DNA of 64,000 nt from Hyphomicrobiales bacterium (GTDB taxonomy: Bacteria; Pseudomonadota; Alphaproteobacteria; Rhizobiales; Rhizobiaceae), in NCBI GenBank assembly GCA_900467745.1, contig UBQW01000017.1, forward strand, positions 1 to 64,000, read 5' to 3'. The stretch's first letter is position 1, and the number at the start of each line of letters is the position of its first letter. Made by a program: the position numbers and the translations under genes. Under the pieces are notes generated by a model, which made no database searches, was not told the origin of the DNA, and saw nothing but the letters and a program-made list of their open reading frames with translations. Of the stretch, positions 1 through 8,378 are shown one piece after another.

Positions 1-13
1 CAGAGGGGGGTAT
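1..13. repeat. Truncated end of rhizobial palindromic intergenic repeat
   Basis: The first 13 bases (CAGAGGGGGGTAT) are identical to the outer end of the right arm of the complete inverted repeat at 16625-16778, and the following bases ending in CACGG are also similar. The window edge therefore cuts through another copy of the same element. The rest of this copy lies outside the window, so its size cannot be judged. Confidence 0.7.
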
Positions 14-175
14 CACACGGCACAACGCTCAATACCTGATCGCGACACCGCAGACCGCTAACACTCATTCCGCGCTACACATTCGCAAGCCTCACACTCC
101 CCACACCACACCCCACACCCTTGCCATCCGCGCCCATAGCGCTTAGCTCTCAGCCGTCACGAATCCGGATAAAGC

Positions 176-1300
176 ATGCCCCACAAGGTTTCCCTGTCCC
201 GTCTCAAGCTCACCGACTTTCGCAATTATGCGTCGGCCGGTTTGCAGCTGGATGGCCGGCATGTGGTGTTGGTGGGGGATAACGGTGCCGGCAAGACCAA
301 TCTGATGGAGGCGGTGTCGTTTCTGTCGCCGGGCCGGGGCATGCGTCGCGCCACCTATGGCGATGTCACCCGCATCGGCGCCCATGGCGGCTTCACGATC
401 TTCGCGGCCCTCGACGGTATGGATGGAGAGGTTGAGATCGGCACCGGGGTCGACGGCAACGACGAGAACACCTCGCGCCGCCTGCGCATAAACGGCACGC
501 CGGCCAAGACCGCTGACGAGCTCACCGATCACCTGCGCCTTCTCTGGCTGACGCCGTCGATGGATGGCCTCTTCACCGGCGGCTCGTCCGAGCGTCGCCG
601 CTTTCTCGATCGCCTCGTGCTGTCGCTCGATCCCGCCCACGGCCGCCGCGCCAGCGATTTCGAGCGCGCCATGCGCAGCCGCAACAAGCTGCTCGACGAG
701 CGCCGCTTCGATCCCTCCTGGCTCTCGGGCATCGAGGAGCAGATGGCCACGCTCGGCATCGCCATGGCCATGGCCCGGCAGGAGATGCTGGGCCTCCTCG
801 TCCGCCTCATCGAGGAAACCCGCGAGACCTCGCCATTCCCGTCGGCATCGCTCGATCTCGCCGGCTTCATGGATGGCCAGTTCGATCGCCCGGCCGTCGA
901 TCTCGAGGATGAATACGCCGCACAGCTCGCCGAAAGCCGCTACCGCGACGCCGCCGCCGGCCGCACGCTCGAGGGCCCGCACCGCGCCGATTTGCTCGTC
1001 CGCCACCGCGACAAGCGCATGGAAGCGGCGCGCTGTTCGACCGGCGAGCAGAAGGCGCTGTTGGTCGGCCTCATCATGGCGCATGCCCGCCTCGTCGCCA
1101 ATCTCACCGGCCACGCGCCGATCCTGCTACTTGACGAGATCGCCGCCCATCTCGATGAAAACAGGCGCGCCGCACTCTTCGATCTGATCGACGCGCTCGG
1201 CGGCCAGGCCTTCATGACCGGCACCGACCGGTCGATGTTCGCCGCACTCGGTGAGCGCGCGCAATTCTTCACCGTTGCCGATGGAAAGATATTCGATTGA
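176..1300 (+). CDS. recF: DNA replication and repair protein RecF
   Basis: RecF is an SMC-like ATPase that, with RecO and RecR, loads RecA onto single-stranded gaps at stalled forks. The 374-residue protein has the usual family length. A Walker A motif G-D-N-G-A-G-K-T lies at residues 34-41. The ABC-type signature C-S-T-G-E-Q-K begins at residue 287, and Walker B I-L-L-L-D-E lies at 316-321. The start is the ATG that gives the family N-terminus (LSRLKLTDFRNY). The stop overlaps the region of the possible TTG start of the next gene, so the two are probably co-transcribed. recF is not next to dnaA/dnaN here; recR lies 15 kb downstream. Confidence 0.97.
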   Translation: MPHKVSLSRLKLTDFRNYASAGLQLDGRHVVLVGDNGAGKTNLMEAVSFLSPGRGMRRATYGDVTRIGAHGGFTIFAALDGMDGEVEIGTGVDGNDENTSRRLRINGTPAKTADELTDHLRLLWLTPSMDGLFTGGSSERRRFLDRLVLSLDPAHGRRASDFERAMRSRNKLLDERRFDPSWLSGIEEQMATLGIAMAMARQEMLGLLVRLIEETRETSPFPSASLDLAGFMDGQFDRPAVDLEDEYAAQLAESRYRDAAAGRTLEGPHRADLLVRHRDKRMEAARCSTGEQKALLVGLIMAHARLVANLTGHAPILLLDEIAAHLDENRRAALFDLIDALGGQAFMTGTDRSMFAALGERAQFFTVADGKIFD

Positions 1301-1344
1301 CCGACACTTTCCCCGCCGCCAAGGGCCATGCTAGCATCGCGCCC

Positions 1345-2118
1345 ATGGAACCGTTGAGCCCGGAAGAAATCGCCCGCTACCAGCGCCACATCCTGCTGCC
1401 GGAGATCGGCGGTGCCGGCCAGCAGAAGCTGAAGGCAGCGCGTGTGCTTGTTATCGGCGCCGGCGGCCTCGGCGCCCCCATCCTGCAATATCTCGCGGCA
1501 GCCGGCGTCGGCACGCTCGGCATTTCCGACGACGACCGTGTATCGCTCTCCAATCTGCAGCGGCAGGTCATCCACGATTCCGGCACGATCGGCGAATTGA
1601 AGACGGAAAGTGCGGCCTTCGCCATCGCAAGGCTCAATCCGCATGTCCGCGTTATCCGCTTCGAGGAGCGCTTCTCCGCAGACAGCGCCCGCCGGCATCT
1701 CTCCGGCTTCGATCTCGTCATCGACGGTTCGGACAATTTCGACACGCGCTACACCGCGGCCGATGCGGCGGAAGCGGCACAGTTGCCGCTGGTGACCGGC
1801 GCCGTCGGCCGCTTCGATGGCTCGGTCACCGTGCTGAAGCCCTATGAGACATCGGCCGATGGCGCGCTCAACCCCACCTACCGCGACCTCTTCCCGGAAA
1901 AGCCGCCGGAAGGTCTCATCCCCGTTTGCGCCGAAACCGGCGTCATCGGCGCGCTCACCGGCGTCATCGGCACGCTGATGGCGATGGAGGCGATCAAGGT
2001 GATCACCGGCACCGGCGAGCCACTGGTCGGCCGCCTGCTGCTCTATGATGCCCTTGCGGCACGCTTCGACACCATCCGCTACAAGCGTCGCCGTCCGAAA
2101 CCGACCCCGGCAGCATGA
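1345..2118 (+). CDS. moeB: MoeB/ThiF-family adenylyltransferase
   Basis: An E1-like enzyme that adenylates the C-terminal glycine of a sulfur-carrier protein such as MoaD in molybdopterin synthesis. The nucleotide-binding loop G-A-G-G-L-G-A and the following D-D-D-R-V-x-x-S-N-L-x-R-Q segment are intact. The single cysteine sits in the conserved I-P-V-C-A-E-T-G-V context near the C-terminus. The CxxC pairs that bind zinc in E. coli MoeB are absent, since the protein has only one cysteine. The ATG at 1345 (MEPLSPEEIARYQRH, 257 aa) matches the usual MoeB start. A TTG at 1297 overlapping the recF stop would add 16 residues. The gene overlaps the next by an ATGA. ThiF function cannot be excluded. 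Confidence 0.85.
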   Translation: MEPLSPEEIARYQRHILLPEIGGAGQQKLKAARVLVIGAGGLGAPILQYLAAAGVGTLGISDDDRVSLSNLQRQVIHDSGTIGELKTESAAFAIARLNPHVRVIRFEERFSADSARRHLSGFDLVIDGSDNFDTRYTAADAAEAAQLPLVTGAVGRFDGSVTVLKPYETSADGALNPTYRDLFPEKPPEGLIPVCAETGVIGALTGVIGTLMAMEAIKVITGTGEPLVGRLLLYDALAARFDTIRYKRRRPKPTPAA

Positions 2119-2603
2119 CCATCCTCCGCCTCGCTTCCGATTTCGCGCGCTGGGACGAGCTTCTCGCGCTCATCCTGTCGTCCTTCGCTTACATGAACGA
2201 CCGCATCGATCCGCCATCCTCGGCGCTCGGGCTGACGGCCGAATCCCTGGCTGCCAAGGCGCAAGCCGAGATCGCCTATGTCGTGATCGAAGATGGCGCG
2301 CTTGTCGGCTGCATCTTCCTGCGGCCCGAGGCGGATTGCCTCTATGTCGGCAAGCTGGCGGTGGTGCCGGCTGCTGAGCGACGCGGCATCGGTAGGCGGT
2401 TACTCACTATCGCGGAGGACACCGCGCGCGCACTTTCGCTGCCGGCGCTGAGGCTGGAAACGCGCATCGAGCTCACCGAAAACCACGCCGTCTTCGGCCG
2501 TTGGGGCTTTGAAAAGACCGCCGAGAACGCCCATCCGGGCTTCACCCGCGTCACCTCGATCGAGATGCGCAAATACCTCGCTGTTGAGGGCCTCGCTTCT
2601 TAG
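2115..2603 (+). CDS. GNAT-family N-acetyltransferase
   Basis: A 162-residue acetyl-CoA-dependent acyltransferase. The acetyl-CoA-binding motif A is visible as V-V-P-A-A-E-R-R-G-I-G-R-R-L-L (Q/RxxGxG/A type) around residues 83-97. Motif B follows with N-H-A-V-F-G-R-W-G-F-E-K. The start ATG overlaps the stop of moeB (ATGA), so translation is probably coupled. The stop overlaps the stop of the convergent dehydrogenase gene by 4 bases. The substrate cannot be inferred. Confidence 0.88.
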   Translation: MTILRLASDFARWDELLALILSSFAYMNDRIDPPSSALGLTAESLAAKAQAEIAYVVIEDGALVGCIFLRPEADCLYVGKLAVVPAAERRGIGRRLLTIAEDTARALSLPALRLETRIELTENHAVFGRWGFEKTAENAHPGFTRVTSIEMRKYLAVEGLAS

Positions 2604-3601
2604 CGCCCCGGCAGCACCCGGTTTGGCGGGCGGTGGCCGTCCATGAAGGCGCGGATGTTGATGATCACCTTGTCGCCCATGTCGATCCTGCCCTCGATCG
2701 TCGCCGAGCTCATATGCGGCAGAAGAACCACCTTGCCCTCGTTGGCGAGCTTGATCAGTTTCGGATTGACCGCCGGCTCGTTCTCGAACACGTCGAGCCC
2801 GGCGCCGGCGAGCTTGCCTTCCCTCAGCGATTTGATCAGCGCCGCCTCGTCGATCACGTCGCCGCGCGCGGTATTGACGAGATAGGCCGTCGGCTGCAGC
2901 AGCGCCAGGCGCCGCGCCGAGAGCAGATGGAAGGTCGCCGGCGTCGACGGGCAGTTGACGGACACGATGTCGACGCGCGCCAGCATCTGGTCGAGGCTTT
3001 CCCAATAGGTCGCCTCGAGCTCGTCTTCGGTCGTCGCCGTCACCCGCTTGCGGTTGTGATAGTGAATGGAGAGGCCGAAAGCCTTGGCGCGGCGGGCAAC
3101 GGCGGTGCCGATCCGGCCCATGCCGACAATGCCGATCCGCTTGCCGTGAATGCGCCGTCCGAGCATCCAGGTCGGCGACCATCCGGCCCATTCGCCGGGC
3201 CGGTCGGTCAGCACACGCGCACCTTCGCCAAGCCGGCGCGGCACGGCGAGGATCAGCGCCATCGTCATGTCGGCGGTATCCTCGGTGAGCACGTTCGGTG
3301 TGTTTGTGACGGTAATCCCCTTGCGGGCGGCCGCCTCGACATCGATGTGGTCGGTGCCGTTGGAGAAGCTGGCGATCAGCTTCAGCTGCGGCCCGGCCTC
3401 GTCGATCAGCGCCGTATCGATCCGGTCGGTCACCGTCGGCACCAGCACGTCGGCGCTCTTCATCGCCGCAGCAAGCTGCGCAGTCGTGCGCGGCGTGTCG
3501 TCGATGTTGAGCTCGGCGTCGAACAATTCGCGCATGCGCGTTTCGACAGCATCCGGCAGCTTGCGGGTAATGTAGACCTTCGTTTTTTTCTTTGTCGTCA
3601 T
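2600..3601 (-). CDS. D-isomer-specific 2-hydroxyacid dehydrogenase (glyoxylate/hydroxypyruvate reductase type)
   Basis: An NAD(P)H-dependent reductase of 2-oxo acids, 333 residues. The Rossmann loop G-M-G-R-I-G is at 160-165. The family catalytic triad is complete: R246 in N-T-A-R-G-D, E275 in F-E-N-E-P, and H296 in L-L-P-H-M. The R-K-R stretch after the first Rossmann strand (about residues 184-186) would suit the NADPH 2'-phosphate, but cofactor preference is an inference. D-glycerate/glyoxylate metabolism is the most common role of this subfamily. The N-terminal lysine run may point to the true start, or a start slightly downstream may be used. The gene stands alone and is divergent from the SH3 protein gene. 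Confidence 0.9.
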   Translation of the reverse strand: MTTKKKTKVYITRKLPDAVETRMRELFDAELNIDDTPRTTAQLAAAMKSADVLVPTVTDRIDTALIDEAGPQLKLIASFSNGTDHIDVEAAARKGITVTNTPNVLTEDTADMTMALILAVPRRLGEGARVLTDRPGEWAGWSPTWMLGRRIHGKRIGIVGMGRIGTAVARRAKAFGLSIHYHNRKRVTATTEDELEATYWESLDQMLARVDIVSVNCPSTPATFHLLSARRLALLQPTAYLVNTARGDVIDEAALIKSLREGKLAGAGLDVFENEPAVNPKLIKLANEGKVVLLPHMSSATIEGRIDMGDKVIINIRAFMDGHRPPNRVLPGR

Positions 3602-3783
3602 ATCCTGGAGCTGCTGCCTTGTTCAGAGGTCCTTAACCAAGACGCGGGATAATTTTCCCGTTCCGGGGAATTTCTACCAGACCCGTACGCGAAGACAAAC
3701 AAAACTCGTTGAGCGTGCGTGGAATGTCGAGGTCCGGAAATCAGGCGGAGGAACCGTCTGGGTTTTAGCGAACGGAAATCGTC

Positions 3784-4323
3784 ATGCGCAGCACAGTCCT
3801 GAAATCATGCCTCGCCCTCGCGTTGGGCTTTGTGCTTTCGGCCGGCACCGCCGAGCTTGGCTACGCCCAGGCGGCGAAGGGTCCGAGCGGCCTGCCGCTG
3901 CCGCGCTTCGTCACGCTGAAATCCAAGCGCGTCAATCTGCGCATCGGCCCCGGCACCGATTATGCCGCGTCGTGGATGTATCTGAAAGCCGGCCTGCCGG
4001 TGGAAATCATCCAGGAATATGACAACTGGCGCCAGGTGCGCGATGCCGACGGCACCGAGGGCTGGGTCAACCAGTCGCTGCTGTCGGGCTCCCGCGCCGC
4101 CATTGCCGCCCCGTGGATGAAGGGCAAGGGCAAGAGCGTCTTCGTCAACGTGCGCCGCGAGGCCCAGCCATCCGCGACTGTCGTCGCCAAGCTGGAGCCC
4201 GGCGTGATGATGAACATCGGCGAATGCACCGGCGACTGGTGCCTCGCCAAGATCGACGGCGCCGAAGGCTGGGTGGCACAGTCGGAAATCTGGGGCGCCT
4301 ATCCCGGAGAGGCCTTTAAGTAA
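3784..4323 (+). CDS. Secreted protein with two bacterial SH3 domains
   Basis: A 179-residue exported protein with a Sec signal peptide, cleaved probably after the Ala-rich stretch ending near residue 29 (GYAQA). Two SH3b-like repeats follow. The first is about residues 41-98 (RVNLRIGPG...GTEGWVNQSLL) and the second about 113-172 (VFVNVRREA...GAEGWVAQSEI). The second carries a cysteine pair separated by a few residues (E-C-T-G-D-W-C) that may form a disulfide. Such proteins usually act at the cell wall or in the periplasm. Their ligands are not predictable. The last codons (EAFK-stop) are repeated downstream at nucleotide level. Confidence 0.85.
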   Translation: MRSTVLKSCLALALGFVLSAGTAELGYAQAAKGPSGLPLPRFVTLKSKRVNLRIGPGTDYAASWMYLKAGLPVEIIQEYDNWRQVRDADGTEGWVNQSLLSGSRAAIAAPWMKGKGKSVFVNVRREAQPSATVVAKLEPGVMMNIGECTGDWCLAKIDGAEGWVAQSEIWGAYPGEAFK

Positions 4324-4381
4324 GGCCGATCCAGGCGAAGCCTTCAAGTAAGTGAGGCCTTCAAATAAGAGAAGCCTTCGA
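4309..4381. repeat. Imperfect tandem repeats copying the gene end
   Basis: The last coding bases plus stop of the SH3 gene, GAGGCCTTTAAGTAAG (4309-4324), recur as GAAGCCTTCAAGTAAG (4337-4352) and GAGGCCTTCAAATAAG (4354-4369). A shortened copy, GAAGCCTTCGA, lies at 4371-4381. Copies are spaced 28, 17 and 17 bases apart and are not in one reading frame. The last copy forms the left arm of the hairpin at 4371-4396. Confidence 0.85.
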
Positions 4382-4396
4382 CGGATCGAAGGCTTC
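4371..4396. terminator. Hairpin between convergent genes
   Basis: A perfect 11-bp inverted repeat, GAAGCCTTCGA / TCGAAGGCTTC with a 4-base loop, lies between the convergent SH3 and adenosine kinase genes. No clear T-run follows on either strand, though the minus strand continues with TCTTATTT. It could terminate both transcripts weakly or protect their 3' ends. Confidence 0.6.
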
Positions 4397-4438
4397 CAGA
4401 CAAGTCAAAGGGCAGGTACGCCAGAGGTAAGTCAGGCC

Positions 4439-5431
4439 TTAGAGAAGACCCGCCTGCTTGCCGGCCTCGGTGAGCGACTTCATCGGACGCGGTCCGATCT
4501 GCTGGATGACGATGCCGGCCGCCAGGCAGCCGAGCTTGCCGCAATCCTCGAGCGTCCGCCCCTGCGTGTAGCCATAAAGGAAACCCGCCGCGAACAGATC
4601 TCCGGCGCCGGTCGTGTCGACGAGCTCCTTGATCTCTATGGCGCTGACGTAGAAGCGCTCGCTGCCCTTCAAGATCACGGCACCCTCTTCGCTCATCGTC
4701 ACCGCGGCGATCTTGCAATCCTGCGCGATCTTCACGAGCGCCTCTTCGAAATCCTCAGTCTCGTAGAGCGCCAGCGCCTCCTGCTTGTTGGCGAAAACGA
4801 TGTCGACGGTGCCCGAACGCATCAGGTCGAGAAACTCGTCGCGATAGCGGCCGACGCAGAAGCTGTCGGAAAGCGTCATCGACATTTCGCGACCGTTCTC
4901 ATGGGCGATGCGGGCGCAATCGCGGATCGCTTCCTTGGCGCGCGGCGGATCCCAGAGATAACCTTCGAAATAGGTGACCTTCGACTGCGCCACGACCTCG
5001 GGCTCGACATCCTCGGGTCCGAGTTCGACGCAGGCGCCGAGATAGGTGTTCATCGAGCGCTCGCCATCCTCGGTCACGAAGATCATCGAGCGGGCGGTCG
5101 GCGGGAACTTGCCCTTCGGCTGCGTCTGGTAGTGCACACCCTGGGCGCGGATGTCGTGGGCGAAAATCTCGCCCAGCTGGTCTTCGGCAACCTTGCCGAA
5201 ATAGGCAGCCTTGCCGCCGAAATTGGCGATGCCGGCCGCCGTATTGCCGGCGCTGCCGCCCGAGGCTTCCAGCGCCGGGCCCATGTGATTGTAGAGCAGT
5301 TCGGCGCGCTCGGCATCGATCAGGTTCATCGCTGCCTTGGTGATCTTGTGATCAATGAGGAACTGGTCGTCGCAACGCGCGATAATATCGACGATGGCGT
5401 TGCCGACAGTCAGTACATCGAATTTGGTCAT
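4439..5431 (-). CDS. Adenosine kinase (PfkB family)
   Basis: A ribokinase-fold enzyme that phosphorylates a nucleoside, probably adenosine to AMP. The protein is 330 residues, normal for the family. The N-terminal PfkB signature is seen in A-S-G-G-S-A-G-N-T. The C-terminal signature D-T-T-G-A-G-D-L-F-A-A-G-F lies around residues 272-284, with the last Asp of D-T-T-G-A-G-D as catalytic base. Annotation as adenosine kinase follows common naming of this rhizobial lineage; guanosine/inosine or sugar specificity is possible. The gene stands alone, convergent with the SH3 gene. Confidence 0.88.
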   Translation of the reverse strand: MTKFDVLTVGNAIVDIIARCDDQFLIDHKITKAAMNLIDAERAELLYNHMGPALEASGGSAGNTAAGIANFGGKAAYFGKVAEDQLGEIFAHDIRAQGVHYQTQPKGKFPPTARSMIFVTEDGERSMNTYLGACVELGPEDVEPEVVAQSKVTYFEGYLWDPPRAKEAIRDCARIAHENGREMSMTLSDSFCVGRYRDEFLDLMRSGTVDIVFANKQEALALYETEDFEEALVKIAQDCKIAAVTMSEEGAVILKGSERFYVSAIEIKELVDTTGAGDLFAAGFLYGYTQGRTLEDCGKLGCLAAGIVIQQIGPRPMKSLTEAGKQAGLL

Positions 5432-5860
5432 GAAATGGGAGGTCCCGGTTTTGGTGATAGCCGGTAGTCGGTCTTAGCGGATTTTCAGCCTATGGGAAGC
5501 AGAAATGCCGGATTTGCGGCCAATCCTTTCGCAAAAGTGCCGCGTGGACGTCATTCGCCTGTCATTTTGGCTGGCTATATCTCTCATCAACAAGATCGGC
5601 ATGGACTGCTTTAGGGCAGTCGCCGATCGAGAAGGGTCCGATAGATCAAATCATGCCCTTCGACGATACCGGTGCGACGCTGACCACGGATGAACTGGCA
5701 GCATGACCAACCGGCAATCCGGCAGGACCGGATGCGGAAAAGCGGGCCGAACCCCGCTTTTTTTGCGTTTGCGCGTTGGCTCCATGTCATTCCGGTTTGT
5801 CAGCGCGAACGGTTTGCTGTTAGACCTTTGATATTCCATGCAATAGGCAATCCGTCCCCG
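5432..5860. other. Intergenic region with an orphan terminator
   Basis: This 429-bp gap separates adenosine kinase (minus) from the AEC carrier (plus). It holds no convincing long gene. The one strong element is the T-run terminator at 5738-5764 on the plus strand, which does not follow any recognised gene. A 17-codon frame (5653-5706, starting MPFDDTGAT) ends 32 bases before that terminator but lacks a good ribosome binding site. A small RNA or short-peptide transcript starting around 5570-5640 is possible. Confidence 0.5.
5738..5764 (+). terminator. Rho-independent terminator without an assigned gene
   Basis: AAAAGCGGG pairs with CCCGCTTTT around a 6-base loop, followed by TTT, so the T tract totals seven. 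This is a textbook intrinsic terminator on the plus strand. It lies upstream of the AEC carrier and downstream of no known gene, so it implies a short unannotated transcript ending here. Confidence 0.8.
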
Positions 5861-6805
5861 ATGTCCGCCATCTTTCTCGACGTTCTTCCCATCTTCGTGA
5901 TGATCCTCATCGGCTGGCTGATCGTCAAAGTGGGATTGATGAAGGCGGAGGTCGGCGATGCGCTGAGCGACTTCGTCTTCAAGATCGCCGTGCCTTTGCT
6001 GCTATTCCGCACGATCGCCGAAGCGGATTTCAAGGGCGCCTCGCCCTTCCGGCTCTGGATCGCCTATTTCTCCGGCGTCGCCATCACCTGGACCGCCGCC
6101 CATATCGCCGCCACGCGCTTCTTCGGCCGTGATGACCGCATCGGCGTGCTCGCCGGCGTGTCGTCGGCCTTCGCCAACACCATCTTCATCGGTCTGCCGC
6201 TCGTTCAGCGCACCGTCGGCGACAAGGGCCTCGTGCCGCTGTCGATCCTGATCGCCGTGCACCTGCCTGTTATGATGATCATCGGCACCATTTTGATGGA
6301 GCGTGCCGAGCACAAGATCGCCGGTGGCAAGGGCCGCAGCATTGTCGCGGTGCTGCGCCAGATCGCCAGCAATCTCGTGCGCAATCCGCTCGTCATCGGG
6401 CTCGCCGGCGGCGCCCTCATGCATCTGCTCGGCTGGACGATGCCGATGCCGGTCGAACTCGTGGTCGATCAGATCGCCGGCGTATCCGGCCCCGTCGCCC
6501 TCATCTCGCTCGGCATGGCGCTGCAGCAATACGGCACCTCGGGCAATGTCGGCATCGCCAGCGTCACCTCCGCCTTCAAGCTGCTGCTGCTCCCTGCCTG
6601 CGTCTGGACGACCAGCCACCTGCTCGGTCTCGAAAGCGATTGGACCGCGGCACTCGTCCTGATCTCGGCGGTCCCGACAGGCGTCAACGCCTGGCTGATC
6701 GCCAACCGCTTCGGCGTCGGCCACAGCCTTGCCGCCTCGACGATCACGCTGACGACCGCGCTCGGCGCCATCACCGTGTCCTTCTGGGCCTACCTGCTCG
6801 GATAA
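5861..6805 (+). CDS. AEC (auxin efflux carrier) family transporter
   Basis: A membrane carrier of 314 residues with about ten hydrophobic segments from the N-terminus (FLDVLPIFVMILIGWLIVKVG) to the C-terminus (GAITVSFWAYLL). The N-terminal half contains the polar A-N-T-I-F-I-G-L-P motif typical of AEC proteins. Bacterial members export or import small organic acids such as malonate or malate; the substrate here is unknown. The ATG at 5861 is preferred because it starts directly at the first membrane segment; upstream in-frame extension runs back through the orphan terminator. Confidence 0.88.
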   Translation: MSAIFLDVLPIFVMILIGWLIVKVGLMKAEVGDALSDFVFKIAVPLLLFRTIAEADFKGASPFRLWIAYFSGVAITWTAAHIAATRFFGRDDRIGVLAGVSSAFANTIFIGLPLVQRTVGDKGLVPLSILIAVHLPVMMIIGTILMERAEHKIAGGKGRSIVAVLRQIASNLVRNPLVIGLAGGALMHLLGWTMPMPVELVVDQIAGVSGPVALISLGMALQQYGTSGNVGIASVTSAFKLLLLPACVWTTSHLLGLESDWTAALVLISAVPTGVNAWLIANRFGVGHSLAASTITLTTALGAITVSFWAYLLG

Positions 6806-6829
6806 TCGAGATACTAGTCTAGAAACGAA

Positions 6830-6855
6830 AAAGCCCGGCGCATCGGCCGGGCTTT
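6830..6855. terminator. Bidirectional terminator between convergent genes
   Basis: AAAGCCCGG (6830-6838) pairs perfectly with CCGGGCTTT (6847-6855). On the minus strand the stem is followed by TTCGTTT, making it a good terminator for the cytochrome c gene. On the plus strand the tail is poorer in T. Confidence 0.8.
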
Positions 6856-6878
6856 CGCATTTCATGCAATGGATGATC

Positions 6879-7454
6879 TCACTGCGTCGCCGAATCAGGC
6901 GCGTTCGGATCCGGCAGCGGCACCGGCGAATCGGCCAGCGTGTGCAGATAGAGGATCACGTTGGCGCGGTCGGTGTCCTTCTGGAGGCCGGCAAAGCCCA
7001 TCGCCGTTCCGGCAATGTACTTCTTCGGCGCGGCGAGGAAGTGGTTCAGGTGATCGAAGGTCCACTTCTCGCTGGCGCCCTTGGAAAAATCCTTCATGGC
7101 GGCGGAATAGGCGAAACCTTCATGCGCGCCGATGGGACGATCTACGACACCAAAGAGGTTCGGCCCGACCTTGTTCGGTCCCCCTTTCGTGCCGTCATGA
7201 CAGGCCTGACACTTCTTGAAGACCGTTTCGCCGGCCTTGGCGTCGGCCTTCGCAAGCAGTTGCGCGATCGGCACGGCGGCAGCCGGAGCAGCACCGCCGG
7301 CATCGGCGGCCGAAGCTTCCTCGGCTACGATGGCAAAGCCCTCTTTCTCCGGATTTTCCGAATGAAACAGGCTTTCCGAAGCGATGGATACGGACATCAG
7401 GACGAAAACCGTCCCAAGTAGCGCTCCCACCGCCGTATTCACGTAAGAATTCAT
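6879..7454 (-). CDS. cycM: Membrane-anchored c-type cytochrome (CycM-like)
   Basis: A single-heme cytochrome of 191 residues. An uncleaved N-terminal membrane anchor (about residues 8-27) is followed by an Ala-rich linker and a class I cytochrome c domain with the heme motif C-Q-A-C-H. A methionine in the region Y-I-A-G-T-A-M-G-F is the likely axial ligand. Length and layout match CycM, which carries electrons from the bc1 complex to the aa3 oxidase in rhizobia. The start at 7454 places the anchor at the N-terminus; the upstream in-frame ATG adds only an 11-residue polar stretch. Confidence 0.9.
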   Translation of the reverse strand: MNSYVNTAVGALLGTVFVLMSVSIASESLFHSENPEKEGFAIVAEEASAADAGGAAPAAAVPIAQLLAKADAKAGETVFKKCQACHDGTKGGPNKVGPNLFGVVDRPIGAHEGFAYSAAMKDFSKGASEKWTFDHLNHFLAAPKKYIAGTAMGFAGLQKDTDRANVILYLHTLADSPVPLPDPNAPDSATQ

Positions 7455-7612
7455 CTGTGATGCTCCCCCCTCACAGCCGGCAGACATAAAACCGGTCTGT
7501 CACTTGAAATCGAGCGAAACCTATGTCTTTTGGCTAGTTCTTGCAACAGCCGAACGCCTCGGCAGCATGAGACTTTTTGACACCTTTCCGCCCGGAAATG
7601 AAGGCCTGACCA

Positions 7613-8368
7613 ATGGCAAGTCCAAATTTAGACAACGTACTCGTCCTCATTCCGGCCCGCATGGCATCCACCCGACTGCCCGGAAAGCCGCTCGCCGACA
7701 TCTGCGGCAAGCCAATGGTCATCCAGGTGGCTCTGAGGGCGAAAGAGGCCGCGATCGGCCGCGTGGTTGTTGCCGTTGACGAGCAGGAAGTCTTCGACGT
7801 GGTCGCCGCCGCCGGTTTCGAGGTCGTCATGACCGCCAAGGCGCACCAGTCCGGCTCCGACCGGATTTACGAAGCGCTGACCAAGGTCGATCCCGAAGGC
7901 CGCATCGAATATATCGTCAACGTCCAGGGCGATCTGCCGACGATCGAGCCGGAAACGGTGCGCGCATCGCTACGCCCGCTTGAAGACGCCGCCGTCGATA
8001 TCGCCACGCTGACCATCGCCATCGACAACGAGGAAGACAAGACGGCGCCGCATATCGTCAAGGTGGTCGGCTCGCCGCTGTCTGAAACCCGTATGCGGGC
8101 GCTCTATTTCACCCGGGCGACGGCACCCTATGGCGAAGGCCCGCTCTATCATCACATCGGCCTCTACACCTATCGCCGCGCGGCGTTGGAGCGCTTCGTG
8201 TCGCTTGGGCCCTCCACGCTCGAAAAGCGCGAATCGCTGGAGCAGCTGCGGGCGCTGGAAGCCGGCATGCGCATCGATGTCGAGATCGTTGACACCGTTC
8301 CGCTCGGTGTCGATACTCCCACCGACCTTGAAAAGGCGCGGCGCATTCTTTCCGCACAAGTGAAGTAA
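7613..8368 (+). CDS. kdsB: 3-deoxy-manno-octulosonate cytidylyltransferase
   Basis: Activates Kdo with CTP to give CMP-Kdo for lipopolysaccharide inner core synthesis. The 251-residue protein has the N-terminal nucleotide-binding motif [13 protein letters not shown] (residues 13-25) and the metal-binding Q-G-D at 105-107. The C-terminus (T-P-x-D-L-E-K-A-R) is also typical. It is followed after 10 bases by pheA, so the two form an operon, an arrangement without obvious pathway logic. Confidence 0.96.
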   Translation: MASPNLDNVLVLIPARMASTRLPGKPLADICGKPMVIQVALRAKEAAIGRVVVAVDEQEVFDVVAAAGFEVVMTAKAHQSGSDRIYEALTKVDPEGRIEYIVNVQGDLPTIEPETVRASLRPLEDAAVDIATLTIAIDNEEDKTAPHIVKVVGSPLSETRMRALYFTRATAPYGEGPLYHHIGLYTYRRAALERFVSLGPSTLEKRESLEQLRALEAGMRIDVEIVDTVPLGVDTPTDLEKARRILSAQVK

Positions 8369-8378
8369 CGGATCTCCC

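Noticed and set aside
5653..5706. 17-codon frame starting MPFDDTGAT as a real gene
   Set aside because: No good ribosome binding site and too short to judge; kept only as part of the orphan-transcript observation.
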